From assembly GCA_022777645.1 (NCBI GenBank), contig JALFFX010000009.1:1-51437 (forward strand): a stretch of 51,437 nucleotides of DNA, read 5' to 3'. Below the pieces are notes generated by a model. That model ran no database searches. It had not been told where the DNA came from and saw only the letters and a program-made list of their open reading frames with translations. Every line of letters begins with the position of its first letter. The first letter of the stretch is position 1. Positions 9,678 through 18,848 of the stretch are shown one piece after another. This DNA comes from Erysipelotrichaceae bacterium (GTDB lineage Bacteria; Bacillota_I; Bacilli_A; RFN20; CAG-826). The translations under genes were made by a program, and so were the position numbers.

Positions 9678-11496
9678 TAAACGCGATTTTAGAAGAAGTA
9701 ATATCCCTAATGGTGGATATAACAAAAAGCAAGAAAACGTCAAAGTCAATAATGGCGTATTCGTTTATAATCGCGCCTTAACTGTTGGCGAACTTGCAAA
9801 CGAACTGAAGATTAATGCTGCAGAAATTATTAAATTTTTATTTTTAAATAAAAAGATGGTTACAATCAACCAAACTCTCGACGATGAAACAATCGGTCTT
9901 ATTTGTCTTCAATTTGGCTATGATTTCCGCAAAGAAAAATTAGTCAGCGAAGAAAATTTCGAAGAAATGGAAATCGTTGATAAACCAGAAGATTTAAAAT
10001 CACGCGCTCCAATTGTCACAATCATGGGGCATGTTGACCATGGTAAAACCACTCTTATCGATGCAATTAGAAATTCACGTCTTGTCGATAGTGAAGTTGG
10101 TGGCATCAGCCAAGCTATTGGTGCTTATCAAAAAGAAATTGATGGTCATAAAATTACATTTTTAGATACTCCGGGTCATGAAGCTTTTACAGCGATGAGA
10201 TCTCGTGGTGCAGCTGTCACCGATATTGTCGTTTTAGTTGTAGCTGCTGATGATGGCGTTATGCCACAAACAATTGAAGCTATTGACCACGCTAAAGCCG
10301 CAGGAGTGCCAATTATTGTCGCTATCAATAAAATTGATAAAGATGGGGCAAATGTTGAAAGAATCAAATCTGAACTCATGAATTACGACATCATTCCAGA
10401 AGAATATGGTGGAGATACAATTTGCTGTGAAATTTCAGCGAAAAAGAATATCGGTATCAAAGAACTTCTTGAAGCTATTATCGTAGTAAGTGAAATGCTT
10501 GAATTAAAAGCCAATCCTGATCGTTATGCGATTGGAACAGTTATCGAAGCTAAACTTGATAAAGGCGAAGGTCCAAAAGCCACTTTATTAGTTCAAAATG
10601 GTTCATTAACTACTCAAGATTATGTTGTTGTTGGTACTGCCTATGGAAAAATCCGTAGAATGACTAACGAATACAAAAAAATAGTTAAAGTTGCTACGCC
10701 TTCTACACCAGTAAGTGTTATTGGTCTTTCCGAAGTTCCTAATGCTGGCGACCATTTTATGGCTTTCCCAACTGAAAAACAAGCAAAAGAAATTGCCTTT
10801 AAACGTCAATTGATTAAAAAACAAGAAGAACAAAACGCTTCTGGTGGTATGACACTTGATGATTTATATAATCGTATTCACGAAGGTGAAACTCAAATCG
10901 TTAATTTGATCGTTAAAGCTGATACTACAGGTTCTGCTGAAGCAATTAAATCTTCATTAGTTAAACTTTGTAACGAACAAGTTAAATTAAATATCATCCA
11001 CTGCACAGCCGGCGCTATCACTGATAGTGATATTATGCTTGCTAGTGCTTCTGGCGCTATTATTTATGGCTTTAATGTTCGCCCATCTTCATTGATCAGT
11101 CAAAAAGCCGAACAACAAAAAGTTGAAATTCGTTTATATCGCATCATTTATGATTTATTAAATGAAATGGAAGCGGCTATGAAAGGTATGCTTAAAAAAG
11201 AAATTGTTGAACGTGTCACTGGACAAGCAGAAGTTCGTTCGCTCATTAAGATTTCAAAAATTGGCACAGTTGCAGGCTGCTATGTCACAAGCGGTTCAAT
11301 TAAGGCCAACTCTTTGATTCGTTTAATTCGTGATGGCATTATTGTCTATGAAGGCAAAATTAAATCACTTAAGAGATTTAAAGACGATGCTAAAGAAGTC
11401 AAAGAAGGCTTTGAATGTGGTATCAATATCGAAAACTTCAACGATATTCGTGAAAACGATATTATCGAAGGTTATGAAATGGTGGAAAAAGAATAA
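9661..11496 (+). CDS. infB: translation initiation factor IF-2
   Basis: G domain '[10 protein letters not shown]', 'DTPGHEAF', 'NKIDK'. Confidence 0.99.
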   Translation: MAKQNNKRDFRRSNIPNGGYNKKQENVKVNNGVFVYNRALTVGELANELKINAAEIIKFLFLNKKMVTINQTLDDETIGLICLQFGYDFRKEKLVSEENFEEMEIVDKPEDLKSRAPIVTIMGHVDHGKTTLIDAIRNSRLVDSEVGGISQAIGAYQKEIDGHKITFLDTPGHEAFTAMRSRGAAVTDIVVLVVAADDGVMPQTIEAIDHAKAAGVPIIVAINKIDKDGANVERIKSELMNYDIIPEEYGGDTICCEISAKKNIGIKELLEAIIVVSEMLELKANPDRYAIGTVIEAKLDKGEGPKATLLVQNGSLTTQDYVVVGTAYGKIRRMTNEYKKIVKVATPSTPVSVIGLSEVPNAGDHFMAFPTEKQAKEIAFKRQLIKKQEEQNASGGMTLDDLYNRIHEGETQIVNLIVKADTTGSAEAIKSSLVKLCNEQVKLNIIHCTAGAITDSDIMLASASGAIIYGFNVRPSSLISQKAEQQKVEIRLYRIIYDLLNEMEAAMKGMLKKEIVERVTGQAEVRSLIKISKIGTVAGCYVTSGSIKANSLIRLIRDGIIVYEGKIKSLKRFKDDAKEVKEGFECGINIENFNDIRENDIIEGYEMVEKE

Positions 11497-11852
11497 TGGC
11501 GGATCGCGTTTTAAGAATCCAATCAATTATTGGTAAAAATATTTCGGAAATTATTCAATTTGAACTTCATAATAAACACATTGGTCTTGTCAGTGTCAAC
11601 GAAGTTGAAGTCACCAAAGATTTCTCTCTTGCAAAAGTATATGTGAGTTTTATTGGTAGCAAATATCCAAATCAAAACCTTGAAGAACTCAACAAATGCA
11701 AAGGTTTTATTCGCACATCTCTTTCGAAAAAAATCGATATTCGAAAAACACCAGATTTAAAATTTGTTTTAGATGATAGCTTCGATAAAGCTGAACGCCT
11801 TGATAAAGTTTTAAAAGAAGACGCTCGTCAAATTGAAAACATCAAAAAATAA
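11496..11852 (+). CDS. rbfA: ribosome-binding factor A
   Basis: 118 aa RbfA-like, overlaps infB stop by 1 nt. Confidence 0.95.
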   Translation: MADRVLRIQSIIGKNISEIIQFELHNKHIGLVSVNEVEVTKDFSLAKVYVSFIGSKYPNQNLEELNKCKGFIRTSLSKKIDIRKTPDLKFVLDDSFDKAERLDKVLKEDARQIENIKK

Positions 11853-11853
11853 T

Positions 11854-12975
11854 TTATTTTATTGTTTTACTTAGCCCATTTAAATGGGCTTTTTTATATC
11901 CGTTAATTTTAGCGATATCAAACAAAGAAAGAGAAGATATTTTAATCGTGACCGGATTAATTCTTCGACATATTTCTTTTTCAATATAGTTGAAGATTTT
12001 ATCTAATTTATGTTTATATTTATTTTTCAAATAAAACGATTTGATTTCGATTTCATTTTTCTCATGATTTTTAAAAGATATATAACCAATTATTTGATCT
12101 TTAAAATATATTAAATATCTTAAAAGTGTTGGATCGAAATCAAAATCATTGTTTTGCTTTCTTAATTTTTGTTCATTTAAGGAATCGATATTATTAATTA
12201 TTGGTTTAAATGATATATCGATTTTTTCAATCTTATAAAAGATATCATCGCTAAACAAACATTGCTTAGAATAATTAGAAAGCATTGTTAAAAAATTATT
12301 TTTGCTAATCGGATATTTTTTATAAATATCAGACAATAACATTTTCATTTCTTGGCGTTTCGTTTCCCCTTCATTAGGACAATGAGAGGAAAAGGATGGA
12401 ATGTTACATTCTTTTTGACAGGCAATAATTTCGCTTTCTCTTATTAAAATAAGAGGTCTTATAAAATCTAGATCAACTTTATCAAGATGCATCTTTGGTT
12501 GAAATGTTGCGATACGACCGCCATAAATTTCATTCATTAATAATGTTTCAATCGCATCATCGGCGTGATGAGCAAAACTAACTTTATTGCAATTAAGTTG
12601 TTTTGCCGCTTTATTAATTGCGGCTTTTTTCATTCTTGAACAAATTGAACAAGGCAATATTTTTTTATCTTTTTGTTGAATTGATAATATTTTATATACA
12701 TCTTTCGCGTCAATTACTTCAAGGTTTAAGCCGATTGTTGCTAAATAATGTTTAATCGGTTCAGCATCAAATCCTGGAAAGCCTAAATCTATAATCGCGG
12801 GCACAATAGTGAAATTAACAAAATTAAATTTTTGATAAAGCGATAAAGCGTAGGCTAAAACCATGGAGTCTTTGCCTCCACTTATCCCAAGCATTATTCG
12901 ATCTCCATTGTGAAAGAAATCAAATTTTTGATCTGCTTGTCTAATTCCGCCTAAAATCCCTTTAATTGCATTCAT
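11854..12975 (-). CDS. TtcA/TilS-like PP-loop ATPase with C-terminal GNAT-like domain
   Basis: 'GISGGKDSMVLAYAL' PP-loop, 'PCSICSRMKKAAINKAAKQL' CxxC, 'AHHADDAIETLLMN'; start set at internal Met (12975) rather than 13071, which would overlap truB. Confidence 0.8.
   Translation of the reverse strand: MNAIKGILGGIRQADQKFDFFHNGDRIMLGISGGKDSMVLAYALSLYQKFNFVNFTIVPAIIDLGFPGFDAEPIKHYLATIGLNLEVIDAKDVYKILSIQQKDKKILPCSICSRMKKAAINKAAKQLNCNKVSFAHHADDAIETLLMNEIYGGRIATFQPKMHLDKVDLDFIRPLILIRESEIIACQKECNIPSFSSHCPNEGETKRQEMKMLLSDIYKKYPISKNNFLTMLSNYSKQCLFSDDIFYKIEKIDISFKPIINNIDSLNEQKLRKQNNDFDFDPTLLRYLIYFKDQIIGYISFKNHEKNEIEIKSFYLKNKYKHKLDKIFNYIEKEICRRINPVTIKISSLSLFDIAKINGYKKAHLNGLSKTIK
11873..11895 (+). terminator. 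rbfA operon terminator embedded in 3' end of convergent CDS
   Basis: AGCCCATTTAAATGGGCT palindrome followed by TTTTT. Confidence 0.8.
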
Positions 12976-12981
12976 TTGAAT

Positions 12982-12989
12982 ATTATAAT
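12982..12989. promoter_or_regulatory. Divergent overlapping -10 elements
   Basis: TATTATAATA (12981-12990) is self-complementary and holds TATAAT on both strands between divergent genes. Confidence 0.45.
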
Positions 12990-12997
12990 AACACTTA

Positions 12998-13849
12998 ATG
13001 AAAAATATGGTTAATGGTTGTTTATTAATAAATAAAGAAAAAGGTTTAACTTCTCGCCAAGAAGTAAACAAGATATCAAAGATTTTAAAAACTAAAAAGG
13101 TTGGTCATATTGGCACGCTTGATCCATTTGCGACCGGTCTTTTAATTGTTTTGGTTGGTAATGCGACAAAAATATCGCCTTTTCTTGAAAAAGAAGATAA
13201 AACATATATCGCTTCCTTAAAATTTGGAGAAGCAACAGACACTTTAGATATTGATGGGAATGTCATTAAAAGCGAAGAAGTGCCAGAATTATCTATTGAT
13301 AAAATTAAAGAAGTTCTTAAATCGTTTATTGGAGAAAGTGAACAAGTTCCACCTCTTTATAGTGCTTTAAAACTCAACGGTAAACATTATTATGACTATG
13401 CGCGTAAAGGCATTGAAATTGAACGAAAAGTTAGAAAAATTCGAATTTATGATATTCAATTTGTGTCATACACTAATCATGTCTTAACATTCGCGGCAAA
13501 AGTATCAAAAGGAACATATATTAGAAGTCTTGGTGAAGATATCGCCACTCGTCTTGGCACGATTGGACATCTTATCGAACTAGAACGTTTAGCGATTGGT
13601 GATTTTTCTCTAAGCAAAGCAATTAAAAGCGATGAAGTCGATGAAACAAAACTCATCAGCATTGATAAAATGTTAAAAGATTATAAAAATATATTGCTTG
13701 ATGATAAATTAGCTTTAAAGGCTAAAAATGGTGTTTCTTTATATTTAAATTTGCAAGATGAATATGTTTTGGTGTCTGATAAAGACGGCATTATCGCAAT
13801 GTATCAAAAAGAAAATGATAAATATATTTGCTTAAGAGGATTAAGATGA
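12998..13849 (+). CDS. truB: tRNA pseudouridine(55) synthase TruB
   Basis: 'KVGHIGTLDPFATGLLIVLVGNATK' catalytic motif. Confidence 0.97.
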   Translation: MKNMVNGCLLINKEKGLTSRQEVNKISKILKTKKVGHIGTLDPFATGLLIVLVGNATKISPFLEKEDKTYIASLKFGEATDTLDIDGNVIKSEEVPELSIDKIKEVLKSFIGESEQVPPLYSALKLNGKHYYDYARKGIEIERKVRKIRIYDIQFVSYTNHVLTFAAKVSKGTYIRSLGEDIATRLGTIGHLIELERLAIGDFSLSKAIKSDEVDETKLISIDKMLKDYKNILLDDKLALKAKNGVSLYLNLQDEYVLVSDKDGIIAMYQKENDKYICLRGLR

Positions 13850-14733
13850 AATCTATCGATATATATTTAGATGATTTTAAGAAAAAAGATGAGCCGATCA
13901 GCATGTGTCTTGGCTATTTTGATGGTGTTCATCTTGGTCATCAACATCTTCTTGATATCGCTTCAAAGAGAGCAAAACATAAACTCGGTGTTTTAATTTT
14001 TGATAAACCAATTGCTACGTTTATTGATAATAATAAAAGCAAAGAAGTATTAACTTCTTTAACTGATAAATTTCGCTTGATATCTCGCTTTGATTTATCT
14101 TATTTTTTCATCCTTCATTTAACAAAAGAATTTTTGAATAGGTCTCCGCTTGAATTCATACTCTTTTTGAAGGATTTAGGCGTTAAAGAAATATTTGCAG
14201 GTTCAGATTATCGATTTGGCAAAAATCGAATGGGTGATGTAACATTGCTAAAACAATATTTTGATGTTCATGTCATCGATTTAGTTTTTGAAAACAATGA
14301 AAAGATTTCATCATCTAAAATCATTTCTTTATTGAAAGATGGAAATGTTAAATATGCAAATGAGTTGTTGAATCATAATTACACAGTAAACGGTATAGTC
14401 ATTAAAGGATATCAAAATGGGACAAAATTTGGCATTAAAACTGCCAATATTAGATTAGATGATAATTACGTATTACCGCGTTTTGGTGTTTATAAAACAA
14501 TTATTTATATCGATGGACGCAGTTTTTTATGTCTTTCTAATGTTGGGGTTCATCCTACAATTGATAAAATTGAAAAGCCAATAATCGAGGTTCATATCCC
14601 TCATTTTGATGAGGTTTTATATAATAAAGTAGTATATATTGAATTTCTTGATTTTATTCGTGACGAAAAAGTTTTTTCTTCGCCTGAAGAGTTGATTAAA
14701 CAAATTAAAAGCGACTTAACTTTAATTGCCTAA
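13846..14733 (+). CDS. ribF: bifunctional riboflavin kinase/FAD synthetase
   Basis: 'CLGYFDGVHLGHQHLL', 'GTKFGIKTANIRLD'; ATGA overlap with truB. Confidence 0.95.
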   Translation: MKSIDIYLDDFKKKDEPISMCLGYFDGVHLGHQHLLDIASKRAKHKLGVLIFDKPIATFIDNNKSKEVLTSLTDKFRLISRFDLSYFFILHLTKEFLNRSPLEFILFLKDLGVKEIFAGSDYRFGKNRMGDVTLLKQYFDVHVIDLVFENNEKISSSKIISLLKDGNVKYANELLNHNYTVNGIVIKGYQNGTKFGIKTANIRLDDNYVLPRFGVYKTIIYIDGRSFLCLSNVGVHPTIDKIEKPIIEVHIPHFDEVLYNKVVYIEFLDFIRDEKVFSSPEELIKQIKSDLTLIA

Positions 14734-14760
14734 TAATGTAATATTATTAAGGTAATTTTT
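14729..14760 (+). promoter_or_regulatory. Hairpin enclosing SD of downstream ABC gene
   Basis: CCTAATAAT-gtaat-ATTATTAAGG (one bulge) followed by TAATTTTTT directly before ATG 14762. Confidence 0.45.
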
Positions 14761-14761
14761 T

Positions 14762-16567
14762 ATGTTGTTCGGAAAGCATATCAACAAATATTATAAAAAA
14801 TACTGGTACTTCTTTTTAATTGGTATCATCGCGCTTATTGCGGTCGACTGGATCCAATTATATATGCCAGAATTTTTAGGCAAGATTGTCGATTTATTAA
14901 GTGTTGATTATGTCGAAAGCACAGTCATTGGCGATGTTTTGACAATGTCTTTATATATTATTCTTATTGCTTTTGGCATGATGCTTGGCCGAACCATCTG
15001 GCGACTATCAATATTTGCTGCTGCTAAAAGAATTGAAGCTGAGATGCGTCAAGAGATGTTTGAAAAAGCTACTTTGATGAGTCGCGATTATTTCCGCGAA
15101 AATAGTGTCGGTACATTGATGAACTGGATAACAAGTGATACTGAAGTAATTCAAGACCATTTATCATGGGGCACGGTTAGTTTAATTGATTCATTTTTCC
15201 TATCAATTTTAGTTATCGTCAAGATGGTTATGCTTGATTATATAATGTCGATTTTATGCCTTATTCCTTTTGTGTTGATTGTTTTATGGGGCTTGTTATG
15301 CGAAAAATTGATGTCAAAAAAATGGGAAGAAAGACAAAAATCTTACGACAAATTATATAGCTTTAGTGAAGAAAATTTCACAGGTATTCGCGTTATTAAA
15401 GCTTTTAGAAAAGAAAGAAAAGAAATTAATAATTTCTTAAAGATTGCAAAAGATAACAAAGATGCTGAAATTCGCTTTATGCGATTCGATATCATTTTCA
15501 GTGTTGTTATCGAAATTTTGTTAGCAGTTATTACTTTCCTTATTTTATCTGTCGGTGGTTATTTTGTTTATTTAACAATTAACGGTCAAACTCTTAATAT
15601 ATTTTCTCTTTCAATAAATGTTAATTTAACCCCAGGTAAATTGGTTACATTTTTTGGATATTATGATTCGATTATTTGGCCGATGATTGCCTTAGGACAA
15701 ATAATTGCAATGCACGCCCGAGCGAAAACATCATTGATGCGCATTAGTGAATTTCTTGATGCTAAAGTTGATATTAAAGATGAAGAAAACGCAATTGAGA
15801 AGACTTTATTTGAAAAAGCGATTCGCTTCAACAATTTGAGTTTTAAATTTAAAGACGGTGAATATGATTGTTTAAAAAATATATCTCTTACTATCAATAA
15901 AGGTGAAAAAATTGGTGTTGTAGGCAAAATTGGATCTGGTAAAACAACATTAGTTAATCTTCTTTTAAGATTGTTCAATGTTGATAAAGGTTCAATTTTT
16001 ATCGATGATGTCGATATTATGGATATCAAGCTTGATAGTTTGCATAATCTTATAAGCTATGTTCCACAAGATAACTTTTTATTCTCGGATACAATAAAAG
16101 ACAACATCGCTTTTAGTGATAATAGCAGTGATATTTCCACTGTTATTGAGGCTGCTAAATTTGCAAATGTTGATAACGATATTTCTAATTTCGAAAATGG
16201 TTATGACACTGTTTTAGGCGAACGCGGCGTTACTTTATCTGGCGGTCAAAAGCAACGAATTAGCATCGCAAGAGCGTATTTCACCAATTCGCCAATTTTG
16301 ATTATGGATGATTCTGTAAGCGCGGTGGACGTTTCAACTGAAAAAATAATTTTAAATAACATCAAAAATTATTGCCAAGATAAAACTCTTATTGTTATCG
16401 CATCTCGTGTATCAACATTATTAGAATTTGATCGCATTATTGTTTTAAATGATGGTGAAGTTGAATGTTTTGATAGTCCTGATAATTTGATTAAGAATTC
16501 TAAAACATTCAAGAAAATGTATGATTCACAAAAATTATTAGATGAATTAAGTGGAGGTAAAAAATAA
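14762..16567 (+). CDS. ABC exporter subunit (TMD-NBD), degenerate-site half
   Basis: Walker A 'GKIGSGKTTL', signature 'LSGGQKQR', 'ILIMDDSVSAVD'. Confidence 0.95.
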   Translation: MLFGKHINKYYKKYWYFFLIGIIALIAVDWIQLYMPEFLGKIVDLLSVDYVESTVIGDVLTMSLYIILIAFGMMLGRTIWRLSIFAAAKRIEAEMRQEMFEKATLMSRDYFRENSVGTLMNWITSDTEVIQDHLSWGTVSLIDSFFLSILVIVKMVMLDYIMSILCLIPFVLIVLWGLLCEKLMSKKWEERQKSYDKLYSFSEENFTGIRVIKAFRKERKEINNFLKIAKDNKDAEIRFMRFDIIFSVVIEILLAVITFLILSVGGYFVYLTINGQTLNIFSLSINVNLTPGKLVTFFGYYDSIIWPMIALGQIIAMHARAKTSLMRISEFLDAKVDIKDEENAIEKTLFEKAIRFNNLSFKFKDGEYDCLKNISLTINKGEKIGVVGKIGSGKTTLVNLLLRLFNVDKGSIFIDDVDIMDIKLDSLHNLISYVPQDNFLFSDTIKDNIAFSDNSSDISTVIEAAKFANVDNDISNFENGYDTVLGERGVTLSGGQKQRISIARAYFTNSPILIMDDSVSAVDVSTEKIILNNIKNYCQDKTLIVIASRVSTLLEFDRIIVLNDGEVECFDSPDNLIKNSKTFKKMYDSQKLLDELSGGKK

Positions 16568-18345
16568 TGGATGAAGAATTATTGATGCTCCACGGTGATA
16601 AGCATATAAAAACAAGCGTTCTTTTAAAGCGCACATGGAAATATATCAAAAGTGAAATGCCACGATTCATCGGGGCAATTATATTGACGATTTTTTACGC
16701 TCTTGCAAACGCATTTATCCCAATGCTTATTCAAATGCTAATCGACTTATTTAAAAATGAGGATCCGAGCAAAATTGTCATGTCGACGATACTTATTTTG
16801 ACGAGTGGTTATTTGGTATTTGTATGTGTATTACAATTTATTATCTATATTCAATCAATGACACTTCAAAAAGCTGGTCAAAATATTATCTATCGCTTGC
16901 GAAAAGAAGTATTTACACATATTGAAAATATGTCAATAAATCAATTCAACGAAATGCCAGTTGGTTCTCTTGTCACACGTGTTGCAACATATACGACAAA
17001 TATGTCAGAATTTTTCACAAATTCTTTGAATACAATTGTTCGCTCTGTGTTAATGATTGTATCAATTTACATAGTGATGGCTTATTATTCCTGGCAACTT
17101 TCTTTAGCAATGCTTGGCATTATCGCTATTATTTTTGTTATTACTTATATTTTCACAAAAATGATTCATAAAAATCATAAAAATGCGAAAAAATTGTCTA
17201 GCATACTTAACGCTTTCTTAAGTGAAAATTTACAAGGAATGCGAATTACGCAATTATTCAATCGTCAAAAATATAAATCAGAGCAATTTTTCATTAAAAA
17301 CGAAGAGCTTCGCGTCCAACGATATAAAATTGTAAAGATTTTTGCTATTTATCGACCTTTGATATCTTTTATTAGCATTGCGACAATTGCGATGACTTTC
17401 ATATTAGGAGTTAAACTTGGATTATCGGCAGGAGCAATTACGGCATTTTATATTTATGAAAATCAATTCTTCCAACCTATTCAACAATTAACTGATACGA
17501 TTGATAAAATCCAAAACGCTTTAACTGCATCTGAAAGACTATTCAATCTTTTAGATGTTAAGCCTCATTCGCAAGATAAAGAAAACGCGGTGGAGATTGC
17601 TCATTTTAAAGGCAAGATTGAATTTAAACATGTTTATTTTGCTTATGAAAAAGAAAATTGGATTTTAAAAGATGTTTCTTTTGTTATCAATCCTGGCGAA
17701 ACTGCTGCTTTTGTGGGCGCGACAGGAGCTGGTAAAACAACGATTTTATCGTTGATTGTAAGAAATTACACGATACAAAAAGGACAGATTTTAATCGATG
17801 ATATCGATATTAATGATATAAAAGTCGATTGTTTAAGACGCGCAATTGGGCAAATGCTACAAGATGTATTTTTGTTCTCTGGAACGATTAAAAGCAATAT
17901 TTCATTACGCGATGAAAATTTTACAGATCAAGAAATTATCGATGCTTGTAAATATGTAAATGCTGACTCATTTATCTTTAAAAACGAGAAAGGTCTTGAT
18001 GCTGAAGTTAGTCCAAAAGGCGAGAACTTTTCTCAAGGACAAAGACAGCTTCTTTCCTTTGCTAGAACAATCCTTCATAAGCCTGATATTTTAATTCTTG
18101 ATGAGGCTACTGCTAACATTGATACAGAGACTGAAAAATTGATTCAAAATTCTTTAGAAAAAATGAAAAGCATTGGAACAATGCTAATTGTGGCCCATCG
18201 CTTATCGACTATCCAAAACGCTGATCAGATTATTTGTTTACAAAATGGTCAAGTTGTCGAAAGCGGAAATCATGTAGAATTACTCAGAAAAAGAGGCTAT
18301 TATTACAAGCTTTATCTCTTGCAATTTTCTAACGACAATAAATAG
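16567..18345 (+). CDS. ABC exporter subunit (TMD-NBD), partner half
   Basis: Walker A 'GATGAGKTTI', signature 'FSQGQRQL', Walker B 'ILILDEATANID'; adjacent to first half. Confidence 0.95.
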   Translation: MDEELLMLHGDKHIKTSVLLKRTWKYIKSEMPRFIGAIILTIFYALANAFIPMLIQMLIDLFKNEDPSKIVMSTILILTSGYLVFVCVLQFIIYIQSMTLQKAGQNIIYRLRKEVFTHIENMSINQFNEMPVGSLVTRVATYTTNMSEFFTNSLNTIVRSVLMIVSIYIVMAYYSWQLSLAMLGIIAIIFVITYIFTKMIHKNHKNAKKLSSILNAFLSENLQGMRITQLFNRQKYKSEQFFIKNEELRVQRYKIVKIFAIYRPLISFISIATIAMTFILGVKLGLSAGAITAFYIYENQFFQPIQQLTDTIDKIQNALTASERLFNLLDVKPHSQDKENAVEIAHFKGKIEFKHVYFAYEKENWILKDVSFVINPGETAAFVGATGAGKTTILSLIVRNYTIQKGQILIDDIDINDIKVDCLRRAIGQMLQDVFLFSGTIKSNISLRDENFTDQEIIDACKYVNADSFIFKNEKGLDAEVSPKGENFSQGQRQLLSFARTILHKPDILILDEATANIDTETEKLIQNSLEKMKSIGTMLIVAHRLSTIQNADQIICLQNGQVVESGNHVELLRKRGYYYKLYLLQFSNDNK

Positions 18346-18384
18346 TTGCTAAACGATAAAAATTATCTTATAATATGCACTGCA

Positions 18385-18432
18385 AATTAATCTGAGTTAT
18401 ACGACTAATCCGACGTATATCACGGGTTAATT
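18385..18432 (+). promoter_or_regulatory. Candidate structured rpsO (S15) leader
   Basis: Nested complementarity AATTAATC/GGTTAATT and TATACG/CGTATA upstream of rpsO. Confidence 0.45.
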
Positions 18433-18456
18433 CAAGTTTATGAGGAGGATTTAAAA

Positions 18457-18726
18457 ATGGCTTTAACAAAAGAAAGAACTGCCGAACTCGTCAAAAAATT
18501 TGGTAAGAATGAACACGATACAGGTTCAATCGAAGTCCAAATCGCTCTTTTAACAGAACAAATCAACGAGCTCACCAAACACCTCAAAGCAAACAAAAAA
18601 GATGCTTCTGGTCGTCGCGGTTTATTCGTTCTTGTTGGAAAACGTCGTGGCTTACTCGATTATTTAAATCGCACTGATCGTGATAGCTACATCAGAATTC
18701 TTGCAAGCCTTGGAATTCGTAAATAA
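18457..18726 (+). CDS. rpsO: 30S ribosomal protein S15
   Basis: 89 aa, 'HDTGSIEVQIALLTEQINELTKHLK...RRGLFVLVGKRRGLLDYL'. Confidence 0.99.
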   Translation: MALTKERTAELVKKFGKNEHDTGSIEVQIALLTEQINELTKHLKANKKDASGRRGLFVLVGKRRGLLDYLNRTDRDSYIRILASLGIRK

Positions 18727-18748
18727 TTCCACAACAACAAAATTGATT

Positions 18749-18772
18749 AGACCACTTAAGTGGTCTTTTCTT
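18749..18772 (+). terminator. rpsO terminator
   Basis: AGACCACTTAAGTGGTCT followed by TTTCTTTT. Confidence 0.8.
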
Positions 18773-18848
18773 TTGCTAATTTTTCTATATTACTTTTATA
18801 ACATTTATGTTAAAATCATAATAGTTATTTAAAAGGAGAAAAAACATA

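Noticed and set aside
12976-13071. N-terminal extension of the PP-loop ATPase as given in the ORF track (start 13071)
   Set aside because: Would overlap truB by 74 nt; internal Met at 12975 begins the conserved sequence.
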